The notes below the pieces were generated by a model. It had not been told where the DNA came from, searched no databases, and saw only the letters and a list, made by a program, of their open reading frames with translations. A program made the translations under genes and the position numbers. This document shows positions 1-13,300 of a DNA stretch of 64,000 nt, one piece after another (the stretch's first letter is position 1; every line of letters begins with the position of its first letter). This stretch comes from Paragordius varius. Lineage: Eukaryota > Nematomorpha. The stretch lies in the NCBI GenBank assembly GCA_964247055.1, contig OZ176050.1, positions 4,774,001 through 4,838,000 of the forward strand. The letters run 5' to 3'.

Positions 1-1
1 T

Positions 2-3000
2 GCAGCAAAATTTGCAGTTGGAAACATTAACAACAATGATTACCATATAACACATATTAATAACGTTCCTGCCACGATCAAAAATTTGGAGAATGCGATA
101 ATTTATGAGGAACAACGGTTTACTACATCACAGCCAAATTATACGCTTAAATCTAAGCAATGGGTTGGCCTTTCCCATTATATTATGAATGTTAGTGCTT
201 GTAATATGGTAGGATGTTCACCAACATCGAAACCCAATAATTTTGTTACACCGATCAAAGGTATAGTATATAATAATTTCCTATAGATTATACGGTATAT
301 TTTATCGTGGAAAGTGTTGAAATTCTCATATAAATTTTTAATAATAAAATTTTTTATAACATTATTTCATATATGAATTTTAATTAAATGGGAATAAATT
401 TATATAGCGATTATTTTGAGTTGCTTAAGTAATTTTGCTGGGCATAAAAAAGTTATGCTGACGAATTTTTACCTTCATTCAATTTATTTGAATATGAATG
501 AATGACTGCTGAGTTAATATTTAACTTTTTGCTGGACTTCATGGACAAATTTTCTGTAGACTGATTTGTTTGAGGATAAATTGATTAGATTGGATATTGT
601 AAGGTGGGTGTCATCTGTTAATTGTTTTGACCATCTTTTTCTAGGTTTAATTCTAATCTCTATTATATATAACTTTTACAGTTCAAATTCACCTTGAACA
701 ATTCAAATTCGAACAATTCAAATTCACCCTCGAACAATTGAAATTCACCCTTGAACAATTCAAATTCACCCTAAAAATAAATTATGTGTTTTCGAACTAA
801 TATAATTCTATTAATATAAAACATATGTTTATGGTATAGTTTATTATTTTTAGTATTATTTTAATTTAAAACAAAATATTTTTTTTTGAAAAATATATAA
901 GTTATAGATAATTTTTAAACTTAAAAAACATATATTTTATTTGAGGGTGAATTTGAATTGAGGGTGAATTTGAATTGTTCGCGGGTGAATTTGAATTGTT
1001 CGAGGGTGAATTTGAATTGTTCAAGGGTGAATTATTGTTCAAGGGTGAATTTAAATTGTTTTAGGGTGAATTTGAATTGTAAATGATATATTTAAAAATA
1101 CATTTCAATCTTCAAAATTGTAATAAGTAAATTTTTATTATATTTCATAATTTTATATTATTCTAAACAGCCCCTTCAATGATTGCTATGCCCCAATATA
1201 TGCTACTAAATCAAACACATATAATGTTGAAATGGAAACCGCCACGGTTTCAAAGTGGAGAACTTTCCCATTTCGAAATTTTGGTAAACATTCTACTCTT
1301 TATTTTATTTTAGTTAAAATTTTAGGTAAAAGTTCAATTTGTATTTTTTAGGTATAGGTCAATACACTTTTTTATCCATACTAACATACACTTAAATACC
1401 CTACATAATAAATTAATGGATTTATAATGATTTCTTACGCCCGTATTTAATTAGGCGTATTTATAAATGAATGCCATACTATAATTTAAACTATAATTTA
1501 GGTATCAAAAGATGCCAAATTCTCTTCTTTATCTGATGAAACAATTTTGACGAATCGTACCCTTAAACCCGACATAAAAATTTATAAAACAGGCAATGAT
1601 AATTATGGATATGATCCAGTACTCAATATGTACACCTTTAATTTATCCATCGATTGTACCAAACTTTTTACCATGTTGGATAGGGTCGATTATTATGGTA
1701 TTACCGATAACAATAATATCATTAAAAATGGTTACACAAATATAACGTCTCTTCAACTCAATACCTCTCAAACTATTTCACCTTTGGTAAAAAAGCGTCA
1801 ACTAAATGTCCGTGAAATTACGACAAATATTATCAACATTTCTCAATCCTCATTTTTTGAGAAATTTCCAAATAATATTACAGACGTGCAATCACCACGA
1901 ACGAAGCATGAATCGCCAAAAATATTTAATAATTACACAATGTCTGCGTTTGATCTAAGAGACTTGAATAATTTTTCCAATTATTTCGTAGCAGTACGGG
2001 CCGTAGTTAAAGATCCCAATAATCCTCATGTAGGACTTCGTAAAGGTCCCTTCAGTCCACCCAAAGTCATTTCCAACGCTTGTTTTCAAAGTACGTTATA
2101 TTACGTATAATCTTTCCCTATATTTTTTTGGCATTTTTTAATTGAAAGAATGTGGACTTAAAATGATAAAACATTCATATTTAAAAAATAATTTATATGT
2201 GCATGAAAATGAAATGTTTTTTTATTATAATATGTATGTTATGGGTCAAAAGTATTTTTTTAATTTTTGTTATTCATATACTAAATTCAACTATATCATT
2301 TTTAATGATTTTTTTAACATCCAGTATTTTCATTGATGAAAACCAATGCTTTACCAACTATCGTTCATGCACGTCGTACTTATGTCATTTTGGGTGGTTT
2401 AGTATGCGCCCTATTGTTGATTCTCATGATGTATTTCACCGTTTTCCGGAAAAGGTATTATATACGTCAAATATGAAGAAAAGTTATATACAATTGTTAC
2501 AATCCAATATCGCGGTATTCATTCTTTGAAATATGTTCAAAAAGATATTAGAGATGATATAATTTTAATACGATATATGAACCTACCCAACTTTAACTTA
2601 ATTGATTCCCATTAAGAATACCGATTGTTGCATTGTATGTTTGGTTTATATTACTCGAATATGTATATGCGAAAATGATAATTATTATAAATAGACGTCA
2701 GTTGATTGATTGGGTAAGGAGTTTTGAATTAAAAGCTAATGTACCGTGGGAAGAAGGTGATTATGAGAAATTTCTAGCACAACGCAGCATGCCATCGTTT
2801 TTTGGACATCAGGGTACTCGATTTGAAGTTATCACTGATATCGATGCGGTAGAAATATTTTTTTCTATATTTTAAATGTTTTTTTTGGTTATATAATTTT
2901 TTATGATCAAATTTTAGTTTAGCTCTATATTAAAATTTAATTATATAGCAGATAAAAAACGGAAAAAATTAAAGACAAATATTTTTTTGATGACAATCAT

Positions 3001-5261
3001 ACTTTTTGAACCATAATTTTTCCGACATCAATTTTAAATAGAAACAATTTATCTCCCCTATTAGCCATACCAAAATGATAAAACAAGATTTTAATATTTT
3101 TTTAAAAAAAACTAAGTCTGTATAACTTGAATTTTCACTGTATCTCATGTTTGATGAATCCCTTTTTACTTTTTCTGGAAATCGTCAGATTCAAAAAACT
3201 CAAAATTTTAAAACTTATATCGTTTTCTAGTACATTGCCAAAAGTAAGGCCGAAGCAAAAAAGCGTCAAGAAATGGATTTATTGCGGAATGATAAAAATA
3301 TGTCACCAGATATCCCCTTAAAAAATTTAGACAATGAATTAATGGAACTACCAAAAAAGATGGAATCAGAAAACAAAACAGTTTTAAGCGACAATGAAAA
3401 AGTCTACACAATTAACAGTATAAGATTAAAATTAAATTTTTATCATAAATCATACATTGTTGAAAAATAAGTTAAGAATTTATCAGTATGTTTAATTCTC
3501 TTTAATGTTGCCATGATAAAAATTTAAATTTATACAAAGACTGCTAATATTAACCCAAAAAACTTATTTTTTCAATAAAATATACTTTTATCAGGTGATG
3601 CAGCGAGTTTGACGTCTTTGGAATCGCATGAAGCACCAAATTATTTAAATTATTTGGCCACACCTTTCCAGGATTTAGGTACGATTAAAATATTAAATCA
3701 TATAACTATAACAGTTTATCATATACTGTATTTAAAGGATTCAAGTTTTTTGAATTTACAACTATTTTTTTTTAAGTCTCATCAAAACAAATGTCTTAAT
3801 CTAATGAAAAGCATATCCAAAAGTGTGTTGCATGTTTGTCAGATATATATGTGTAAAATATTGTTTTTTTTTAGAAATGGAAAATGGTGGGAACACAACA
3901 CAGTTTGATCACAATTTTTATATGCCCTTGTCACAAAGGTTAATTTAATCATATAATCATAAGGATTGTTTTATAAAAATTTCAATATGATTGATAAAAT
4001 TTTTGCTTCAGTCCAATAACACTGCGGCAAAAATAGAGGTTAACAAATAATATTATGGAGCTAAATACTACCATCCAATGGCAAATTTTCTCCAATACAT
4101 AATATGAAAATGTTTTTGTGGTTACAAATATATAAAATTGGTTTTTATTTTTTGATCATAAAATATATATTTTGATCATAAAAATATAATAATTTTCTAA
4201 ATTTGAGGTCTAAAAGGTTTTAATTTGCATCGAAAATTGTTGAAAAACCTTTCAAAATTCCTAACTGATTTTTAAATTCAAATATTTTATGTTTTTTCTG
4301 GAATTTTCTCTAAATTCCCAAAAAATAATAACCCTTTTCTAAGTATTTTGACTCACAAAAATATTTTTTTTATAATCTAGAGAAATTTGTTATCGAATGG
4401 TATAAAGCACTATAACATTTATTTTTGGATGCGCAACTATTGACATAAGGATAATATAATAGTTTTTCTTTATAAAAACTAGGCGACTTAAATACGTTTT
4501 TACGCTATCAAAAAAGTATATTACTGAATATACTTTCAGTCTTAAAAAACTTTTTTGTCAATCAAAGCTTTTTTTCTATTCAATCCGAACGTTTTCCCTC
4601 AATTAAAACAATTTTCTTGTCGAATAAAGAAGTTGTTTTGAATGAATGGGAGTTTAGGAAAGGCCTATAGATATTTCTTTTATTGATGTTTCATTCGTTT
4701 TTTTTCTTTTTAAGACGTTCCTCCGATCAATCAAATGATTCGTGTTACCCTTATGAACAATCAAATAATTCTTCAAAATTTACATCCGATTTGTATTTTC
4801 GTCCCAAAACACCCTTGACCCAGGATCAATTAAATACTGTCATTACTAATAAAATTATTCAACAAGATGAAAATACGAAAGCAAAACCACAAAGCTCTTC
4901 TCAGCATCAACCATATCAAAATCCATACAACTATGAATACAGTGATTATGGATCATGTACTAACCCACAAACTCTGGTGCCAAAAACAGATTCCTCGCTA
5001 AATAAAACTGAGCAGCCTAAATTAAAAAACACATGCAACATTCTGGAAGAATCTAATTTACACCATTATACCAGTGATCAAGGAACCTATAATTGCAATC
5101 CTTATTATATGGACAATCATGGAGAACTAATCAAATTTGCTAATACCGACGCGGAAAATAATAAAAAGAGTCACATAACGAAAAATACATTAAATATTGA
5201 TAGAAAAAGGTATGATGACCCATCAATCACCCTTGATAAAAGTGATTATGTCGATCTCTAG
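2..5261 (+). CDS. FN3-domain single-pass membrane receptor-like protein (5' end outside window)
   Basis: Model: exons 2-260, 1171-1283, 1502-2090, 2325-2454, 2695-2848, 3231-3417, 3595-3678, 3875-3938, 4715-5261; all phases agree and give 708 residues plus stop. The first exon ends a fibronectin III domain (YIMNVSACNMVGCSPTS). Exon 2 starts another (LKWKPPRFQSGELSHFEIL), which continues through a long Asn-rich loop to YFVAVRA and GPFSPP. A transmembrane helix follows (YVILGGLVCALLLILMMYF, then basic FRKRRR). The cytoplasmic part is about 330 residues, polar, with a tail rich in Tyr, Asn and Gln. The FN3 style resembles insulin-receptor or Ros/Sevenless ectodomains, but no kinase or phosphatase domain follows the membrane helix. 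I therefore do not assign a family. The extracellular N-terminus is missing. Confidence 0.72.
681..1083. repeat. Foldback of ~21-bp tandem units in an intron
   Basis: In the first intron of the FN3 gene, 681-770 holds several copies of a unit like AATTCAAATTCACCCTCGAAC. From 941 to 1083 the reverse complement (TTTGAATTGTTCGAGGGTGA) is repeated about six times. The two arrays face each other across about 170 bp of AT-rich spacer, so a transcript could fold into a long hairpin. Confidence 0.85.
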
Positions 5262-5645
5262 ATTGTTTTAATGATTTTACCAATTAGCCATGACGTTTAA
5301 AAAGTATGGGAACGCAAAAGTCCATTGGATTTCATCCGATAATCATTTGTTCAAATTTGATGAAAGAAAGAAATTAGTTGTTCAATTTTTATCTTAGCAG
5401 CTAAAATCAAATAAATGAATAATCAAAATTTTTATTTAGTGATTTTTATTTGCAACAAATCATGTAAATTAATTTACAATATATTTTTATATAAACCCTT
5501 ATATCAATGGCCAACATTACAATCGAACATAACAAAGTTGATATTTATATTTTTTATATAGTTTGAGAAGTTTTATTTATATATTTAATATCATGTAAAA
5601 TAAATTATAAAAATATTTATTTGTTTGTTTGTTAGCATAAAAATG
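5262..5645. other. Convergent intergenic gap
   Basis: AT-rich sequence between the stop of the FN3 gene (+) and the stop of the SVWC gene (-). It must hold both 3' UTRs. No other feature seen. Confidence 0.5.
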
Positions 5646-7262
5646 TCAAATTATTTGTGAGATAAATTGTTTTATCATTTTCCGTGTTTTTGTGATCCTT
5701 TGTTTATGTTGGCTATCATCAGTCGGTCGATTCATTACGGCACAAAATATCGTTGGGCAGCAATCAGGAACTGTTTTATCTGTGTGTTCTTCTACCGTAC
5801 AAAATGGATCATTCACATACTTTTCAACATCATCGCATCTAACGTTCGTTTGTAATTTTATATTTTTAAAGTTTCTCTTTCAATATAATAATAGTAAAAA
5901 TAAATAAATTAAAAACTTTTTGAAAAGGAAAAAATCTTCGTGACATTAGGAGCTTTAAAATTTTCCATTATATATAAAAATGGTGAGTTATAAATATAAA
6001 AATCAAAAAATAATTGATAAAGTAATTATGTAACTCTTTCGATATATTATAATAATAATAAATTAAAACTTTTTGAAAAGGAAAAAATCTTCGTGACATT
6101 AGTAGCTTTGAAATTGTCTATTATATACAAAAATGGTGATTAATAAATATAAAAATTAAAAAAAATGATAAAATAATTATGTAAATAAAACGGAAAGTTT
6201 TTGGGGTGTCTAAATAGGCGATTAGGGATCACATTAATCGGTTGCTATAATAAATTTGTGTAAATTTATTAAAATTATGTTTAAAGGAGTTTTATGTCTT
6301 ATTACAACCTTATTATGATGGCTCGAAATTTGAGTTTTTTCTCATTTATGTATATCACTTTTTTGAAAATTTTAAAATGACGCTTTTTAACATTAATTGT
6401 AAATATTTTTTGGACTCTTACATCTCATTTAATTAAAAATATTTTTCAGGAACAGGGAATACTCAAGAGTAATTCTTATGTTTCAAAATTCTTAAATTTG
6501 GTCTCTTTAAACATTTTGCGGATAATTTATTGAAAAGGAAGACTTTTGGTTTCATTTCAAGTTACTAGGTCCATTTAAATTAATAACAAAGCATGTGTTC
6601 GGCTCTAAAATTTGACACTCGTCCTATAACTGTATCCCTTTCATTTCACCAAAAATTAAATACAAAATTTCCATAAATTTTACCTCCAATAAAATTCCAA
6701 AAAGTATATATTTTAAGTGAGTTTTAAAAATTAGTTATATCTGTATAATATACATAGAAGAACATGACAAGACGTACACTCCATTCACATTTTTGCATTC
6801 ACAAAGGGCACACTCATCTTTTGGTTGGATTATATAATCGGGCTCCATATCGATAATGTAACCATTTCGTATAACATGACAACCTTTTAAATATTATTGG
6901 AAATTCTGTAATATATACTATACTATATATGAAAAGAAATTAATTTAAAAATATATGATAATAATCTAAAAATATTTTCGGGCTACTTGACGGCACGCAT
7001 AGAGCTCTAATATAATATTTATATATAACAAATTAGTATTTATATGATCGGTACTATAAAACTAAACTAAATTAGGTTATTACCCTAATTTCGACTTATA
7101 ATACTAAATTAATTTTTAAGAAAAAATCCATGATAAATTAGTTTAAATAAAAATTAAAGTACAACCTTCCTTTGCATCGTTGAATCCAATGAACATATCG
7201 GTAGGGATACACAATAAACACATCACAAATACATAATAAAATATAATTTGTCCAAAAAACAT
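5646..7262 (-). CDS. Small secreted single-domain von Willebrand factor C (SVWC) protein
   Basis: Exons (minus) 7166-7262, 6754-6883 and 5646-5838 splice in frame to 139 residues. The N-terminus is a signal peptide (MFFGQIIFYYVFVMCLLC region). The mature part has the Cys spacing of the arthropod single-VWC family: an early GC, then ECALCEC, a VLSC block, FC, and the terminal DCCPTIFC motif, followed by a basic tail. In arthropods such proteins (Vago and relatives) are secreted, often induced by infection or nutrition; that role here is inference from family only. It is convergent with the FN3 gene, whose stop lies 384 bp away. The exons are short, so the gene is easily missed by ORF calling. 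The start is the first Met of the hydrophobic leader. Confidence 0.75.
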
Positions 7263-8340
7263 GAATGTCAATATAAAATTATTATATTTTTCTGATATTA
7301 ACTTTAAGCGTTTCAATTTTATATTATAATAATTTATAAATAATAGTGTTTATCAACAATCAAATCGGTTAGATTTAAGTTTTAAAAAGGATATTTTGTG
7401 TCCAGAACACACGTAAAGGTATTAATTGCACAACACATATTGTTGTTATTAATCTCTTAAAATTAATATTTTGGCAAATACCATTATTTTTATAAGGTTT
7501 TCTAATAAGAAAAATATATTAAATTAAGCCGCCGTTTCTTAATTATATTTTATTTTAGATTATATGGTTTACTTTTTGTGATATCCCTTTATTTATACCA
7601 TTACTCACACTGGACACCCCTTATAATCACCCCGAGTCGAAAAACTGGCTCAATATCGGCATCAGGATTCCTTTTATAAAAACTTAAAATTGATTTGATT
7701 ACAAAAAAATTTTCAATTGCATGTAATATTTATATTCCATAAAATTTAATTAAAAACATTAAAAATCAAATTTTATTTTTTTATTGTTTTGGCACATTAT
7801 GAGGTCGCCATGTTTATACTAAACTTTAATCAATAATGACCTAAAAACAAGGACCATCCAAAAATCAGAAATATAAAAATTTTTTTGTAATAAGCTCATT
7901 AGTATATAGATTAAGATGAGGTAATCATAGGGCTAGTTTCGCTTATGTCTAAAAATATATCTAAGATAATCAGTGAGATGTTTTAATATAATATCTCGGA
8001 GCCTTGGTTTACAATAGTGAGCAATAGAGGGAAAAAATGACTCTTTTGAGTCTACCCACGAGAGCATTAGTATCATCACATCATTGGTAATTTAGTTTCT
8101 AAGATTTTAAAATAGTATATTGGCATTAAGAGATACAAAGGGTATCCTCAATGGTTAATTTGAAATAGTTATAAGGCACATTGTAGTTAAATTATTTAAA
8201 ATATTTTTTTTGATTAACCATACGACTATCGAGACAAATATGGACAAACATTACACTGTTTAACAAATGATCGATATATAATATTTAACATGATAACATT
8301 TAAATATAAATGATCCAATCGATATGTGAAAACCCCAAGT
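7263..8340. other. AT-rich intergenic sequence upstream of the SVWC gene
   Basis: No convincing exon or repeat was recognised. It should contain the promoter of the minus-strand SVWC gene. Confidence 0.4.
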
Positions 8341-8399
8341 CAAATAGTTGTGTCGTACTGATGAGTGCTAACAAGCACGAAACTGGTTTGCGAATATTG
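8341..8399 (+). ncRNA. Type I hammerhead ribozyme motif
   Basis: All core elements are present in order. CUGAUGA is at 8358-8364. Helix II is GUGCU/AGCAC (8365-8369 with 8374-8378) closed by loop AACA. The conserved GAA is at 8379-8381. A very short helix III is ACUGGU (8382-8387), followed by H17 = U8388. Helix I is UCGUA/UGCGA (8353-8357 with 8389-8393), extended after an asymmetric internal loop by CAAAUA/UAUUG (8341-8346 with 8395-8399, one bulged A). This matches the minimal type I class found in Penelope-like elements and retrozymes, in which the 2-bp helix III is thought to work as a dimer; ACUGGU can self-pair through two G-U pairs. Cleavage would fall after 8388. The GUU triplet is less common than GUC. 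Confidence 0.72.
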
Positions 8400-8837
8400 A
8401 AAGGGTTTCATATATCGTTTATAATTTCTGTTAATAATTATCTTTCTATTAATTTTCTATTTAATCTTCGATTATCATTATATTATTTTACAACAGTTAT
8501 TACAAAACATAATCAATCCGTCATTTACCATTAACTTGGATTACATTTGAGTATACTACATGATTACGCATAAAACTTTGCCTTATTTCATAATTATAAT
8601 TCAACAAAAGTTGTGCCTATAGTTTAGCGCGCCTTAGAAACCCTTGTTCAAATTGTAATATAAATCCTAATCACCAATATTATGTCACTTTTAATGCAGT
8701 ACATCACATCGTAAGTTTTTCACTGATTTCGGTACTTTTTTTAATAAAAACGGGTTAATTAATTTTAAAGTTAATTTTTAAGAAAGTTTAGTTATCTAAT
8801 TTACACATATTTGGTTCAGCTGCTTCTTATTTTATTT

Positions 8838-8877
<40 letters not shown>

Positions 8878-9419
8878 GATAAAAATTTTATATCAAATCT
8901 AAGTTCACTTAAAATCAGAAAATAAAATTTAAAATAATATAAATTTTAGGGTGAAGAAACCTAAAATATAAATGCTGATGACATATTCACTTTATGGCAC
9001 TTAGGACTGTGAAACACTGGATATGAGTGATAAAAATTTAAATTTTTCCCTCATATTAAATTGTCAGAATATAATGAAGAATAGTATCACATTGTGTAGG
9101 TGAGCTAAATAAAAATTATTTTATGCCTTTTATTTATAGAAACGAAACCTGTCATGAGTAATATGACATTTCAGAAGTTTTTGGATATCCACTTAATAAT
9201 ACAAAATATAATTGCGCATATATATATATATATATATACATATATATTTATATAATTACGAGGTAAAAAATTATCTTGTGCTAAATTTACATCTTAATTC
9301 AATTTTATCGTCAATGTTAGAAAATTATTATAGTATACCTACCTGCTTTCCATTTTATATAATTGATTAAATTGACACATTTGGTTTTATTCTTTGTCCC
9401 TACATATATCTATGATTCT
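8400..9419. other. AT-rich intergenic sequence with TA microsatellites
   Basis: Contains (TA)n tracts near 8845-8873 and 9219-9250. No coding exon recognised. Confidence 0.5.
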
Positions 9420-9555
9420 ATGTTTGTAACTCAGTTAACTTTTATTATACTGATTTCAGTTTTAGACGTTTTTATGTGCTATTATTATGGGATCAATCAT
9501 AAAAACAATCAAATAAATAATTCTATTGTTGAAAATCAATTGGGAATGCCGAAAG
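9420..9555 (+). other. Possible alternative 5' exon of the chitinase
   Basis: An open frame from ATG 9420 to a GT donor after 9555 encodes a hydrophobic stretch (FIILISVLDVFMCYYYG) and then a polar linker. Spliced to the acceptor before 10366 (ttacag), it would join the chitinase reading frame. The alternative is the ATG at 10338 inside the next exon. I cannot choose from sequence alone. Confidence 0.3.
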
Positions 9556-10337
9556 GTTAGTTAAAATATTAATCATTTTAATCATTTCCCTGTAATTTAT
9601 AATAAATTTTAATTGAATAATTTATATTATAATATGGTTTTCCCAAAAAAATTTGTTATCAATTAACTAAAGAAAATATATTGCAAATTTTATTTTATTT
9701 AAGTATCGAATATTACTTGATTCACAGTAAATACTATGTGACAAAACTCTTTATTTAATTTTTGCAAGGCCACTTAAACAATTTCCTCACCGGCGTTTTT
9801 CAGTTTCATTTCAAAATTAATTAAAATTAAAGTTATTAAATTTTACCTAGGGCAACATTTAGTTTTATCAAAAGAACAAAAGAAATTTCAATTACCACTT
9901 ATTTTAGTGAAATTTTAAATTTATGTGGTAAATTTTTATGTTTGGACGACGCATGAAAGGAAGGACAAAAAAAATGTTATATTTAGCACCAAAATATACA
10001 AAAACATATACGAGAAAAGTCGTAAATCAAGATATGCGCTGCAATTGAGCATAATGACCCGCAAAATTCATATTTATTATTGCTACGAAATTTTTAATGG
10101 CTTTTTCAAACTAAAACAAGCATTATACTTAATAAGGTCTAAGCGGTACATTTTTATGCACCTATGATGTGTCATGGTCAATGTTGTGTGCTATATAAAG
10201 GATAAAACTTTTTGGTTTAATTTAATTAACATTATCGGATTAATACATTTAAATCAGCGCACCCAGAGCGAATCCAAAAATAATAAACATAATTTTTTTT
10301 GTTAACCAAAGCTATATTTTTATTTAAACAGTAATAA

Positions 10338-13300
10338 ATGGAATTATACAGACAAAACGTTACAGCTAAGGGACATATTTTTTTGAAAAGACAACTAAAT
10401 TTATATATACCCTTATTTTTTTATATAACTTTTATAATTCAAATGTTTATAATTTACATTCTATTCCATATTTTGCAATGGAAAAAAAAATTTATATTAC
10501 GGAAAATAGTTGTTTTAGCATACTTTCCGAATTGGGCCCGTTGGAGATCTAAACCCTATGATTATGATATGGAGAGAATACCCGGTAATCATATAACCCA
10601 TTTGGTGTATGCATTTCTCAGCACAGATGAAAAAGGGAATTTGCACAATGCCGAATCGGGTATTTTATTTAAAAATACTTTATATTAAAGGGCAACAATG
10701 TGCTTTTAAGTAATCAGTTGCCTTGAACTTTAAAAAGTTATACTTTCTTATTTTATAAGATATGAGCGATTTTTGCATTTCAAGTGATTTAAAAATAACA
10801 TTTGGGATTCGTATAGAGCAATGTATTATTATTAATATTATATAATTAAATAATCAAGATTAAGTTCCTAAAAACGATATAATTTCGCACAGTTATTCGT
10901 AATTATTACATTCTATTAACTTTTATGACTAAAAAAATATTAAAAGATTTTATCGTTTTATGGTTTAATTGGCTTGAACATTTCTGAGTATTTTCATTCA
11001 TAAATAGAATCCGATTTTGATAATCTCTCAAAACTAAAAACGCGGTATCCCCATCTAAAAATTTTGATTAGCATCGGAGGTTACACCTATTCCCATTTTT
11101 TCAAGTATAATATTTTATTTATTTGCTTAACTTTAACCAAAGTAAGATGGTTCAAAAAACGACATCCATGTTAAACTTTGTTGAACAGTGTGTCGAATTG
11201 CTCAATCATTACAATTTCGATGGGATTGATATAGATTGGGAATATCCATTGGGAAAATATCAAAAGCGTTATCTAAAACTTCTCCAGGTCGCAATTCTGC
11301 TAATTTTACCCTAAGCCTTTCAAATGCAAATTTTCAACGTTATTTTAATCATTTTTTTAGATCATACGGTTTGGTTTTGATGACAGTGACAGAAAATTAT
11401 TACTAACCACAGCTCTACCAGCGGGATTTCAAAATTTAATCCATTATAACATTCCTAAAATCAATAAGTATTCCGAAATATTTTAATAAAAACTTCGTTA
11501 AAACGGAATGATTTATATGAATTTATATCAATCAGATATGTTGATTTCATAAATGCTATGACATACAATTTTCATGGGAGTTGGGAAGATGTCACAGGGC
11601 ATAATTCACCTCTCTATAGCTCAGATAATCTCAATTCAGTAATAAAATATTTTTGGCCTTATATCTTTTTGAACATGTTCTATCATAGATTATTACGTAT
11701 CTGTTATATGTGTATGTTGTTCATATGAAGGTATCGGTAATTGAGTATTTGATCAAAAACGGAGCTGAAAAACACAAACTTTTAATGGGTATACCCTTTT
11801 ATGGGAGAACATTTTTCCTTAAAAATGACCAAGATTTGTTACCAGGATCACCAGCTTTCTATGGAGGGGCTGCACCTGGAAAATTTACCGGAGAAACAGG
11901 AATCCAATCTTTTTTCGAAGTATATTTATTAGTTTAGGTGAATTTTCGAGATATGCTTGTTTTTTAAATAAAGACTGACTTGGACAATTCTTGCGGAAGT
12001 ATTGTATATTTATTGGTCAAACTATCGGGATTGATTAGCATATTAATATATTATTATGGCTTAAATGTTTGTGCGGCTTTTTATTTACTTTTATCAAAAG
12101 TCTTATTTTTTAATTTAACTGAAAAACAATGGGACCGAAATCAGAACCTTTATATGTTCTTGACCAAAACCATCGCTGGTCCTTTATCTAAATTATATGG
12201 ATCCTGAACAAACGGTTCCAATTCCAATCTTTGGATTTTTGTTTAAAGCTTCCTTATATTTTTAAAAATCCGTATAATTTTAAAGTTTTTGTATTTGTAT
12301 TGAAATGTTGTGCATATAATTCTATTTGTTCACCTAAAATAAAATATTTATTAATATTTTTATGTTGCGCAAAGTTTTCGTTTAAACTGGTTAAGATTTC
12401 GGGCCAGTCTCCCTATACATGCTACTAAACCTTATTTACGCTAAAGTCTTTTCATTGAGTTAGTTAACTTTATTATATGTATTTATTGTAAAATATTCAA
12501 AAAATTATATTCAGATCCTGGAGAATAAACCAAAAATTTTCTTTGACCAAAAAGCCAAAGTACCTTTTGGTGTACATAATCAAACTTGGTATAGCTTCGA
12601 AGATCCTGTTAGCATTTATCACAAGGTAACAAGCACACACACACACACATATTGTATATAATTATTTTAGATAAATTATGTTTGCGATACTGCCCTGGGT
12701 GGAATAATGATTTGGGAATTGTCGATGGATGATTTGCATTATACTTTGATTAATGCTGTCACCCAAACTCTGACTTGGTCAATTAGCTGCCGTAATAAAA
12801 ATGTGAATGAAACATTGTCTCGAATCTACGAGACGAAAATATCAAAATACTATGATAATTTTGATGCAGAAAATGTTCCAAAAATCAATGATGCAAATCT
12901 TCTTATGATAAATGTATCAAATGCGTTAGAGAATGTGATGGATATTAAACATCATAACAATGTTATCGATGAAAATGGGAATATAGACGGGTCTTCCCTG
13001 GATTTTGTTGACATCATACTCGACAATGCAGTAAATGCCAATGCTTTAGACGTTTTCAATAGAAACGATGTACTTTGGGATGAATTATCTGATACGGATT
13101 ATGAGGCATTAGACGCTAATATCACTCAAAATAATTCCATGCATTATGAAAATTTTGATTCTGCCGGAAAATTAACAAGCCGTGATGTCGAATCGATATG
13201 CCAAAAATTAAGTAATGAATCCATGACCCTTATCCCACATCCATTAGATTGTAGGTAAAAACATTTTTTTTCCTTTACACTTAGTGTTGGTATTTATAAA

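Noticed and set aside
4014..4037. Small extra exon of the FN3 gene
   Set aside because: Acceptor and donor exist, but joining it in the required phase gives a stop. Skipping it joins 3938 to 4715 in frame.
8837..8875. CRISPR-like or structured repeat
   Set aside because: It is a plain TA microsatellite; no spaced repeats of CRISPR type exist in the window.
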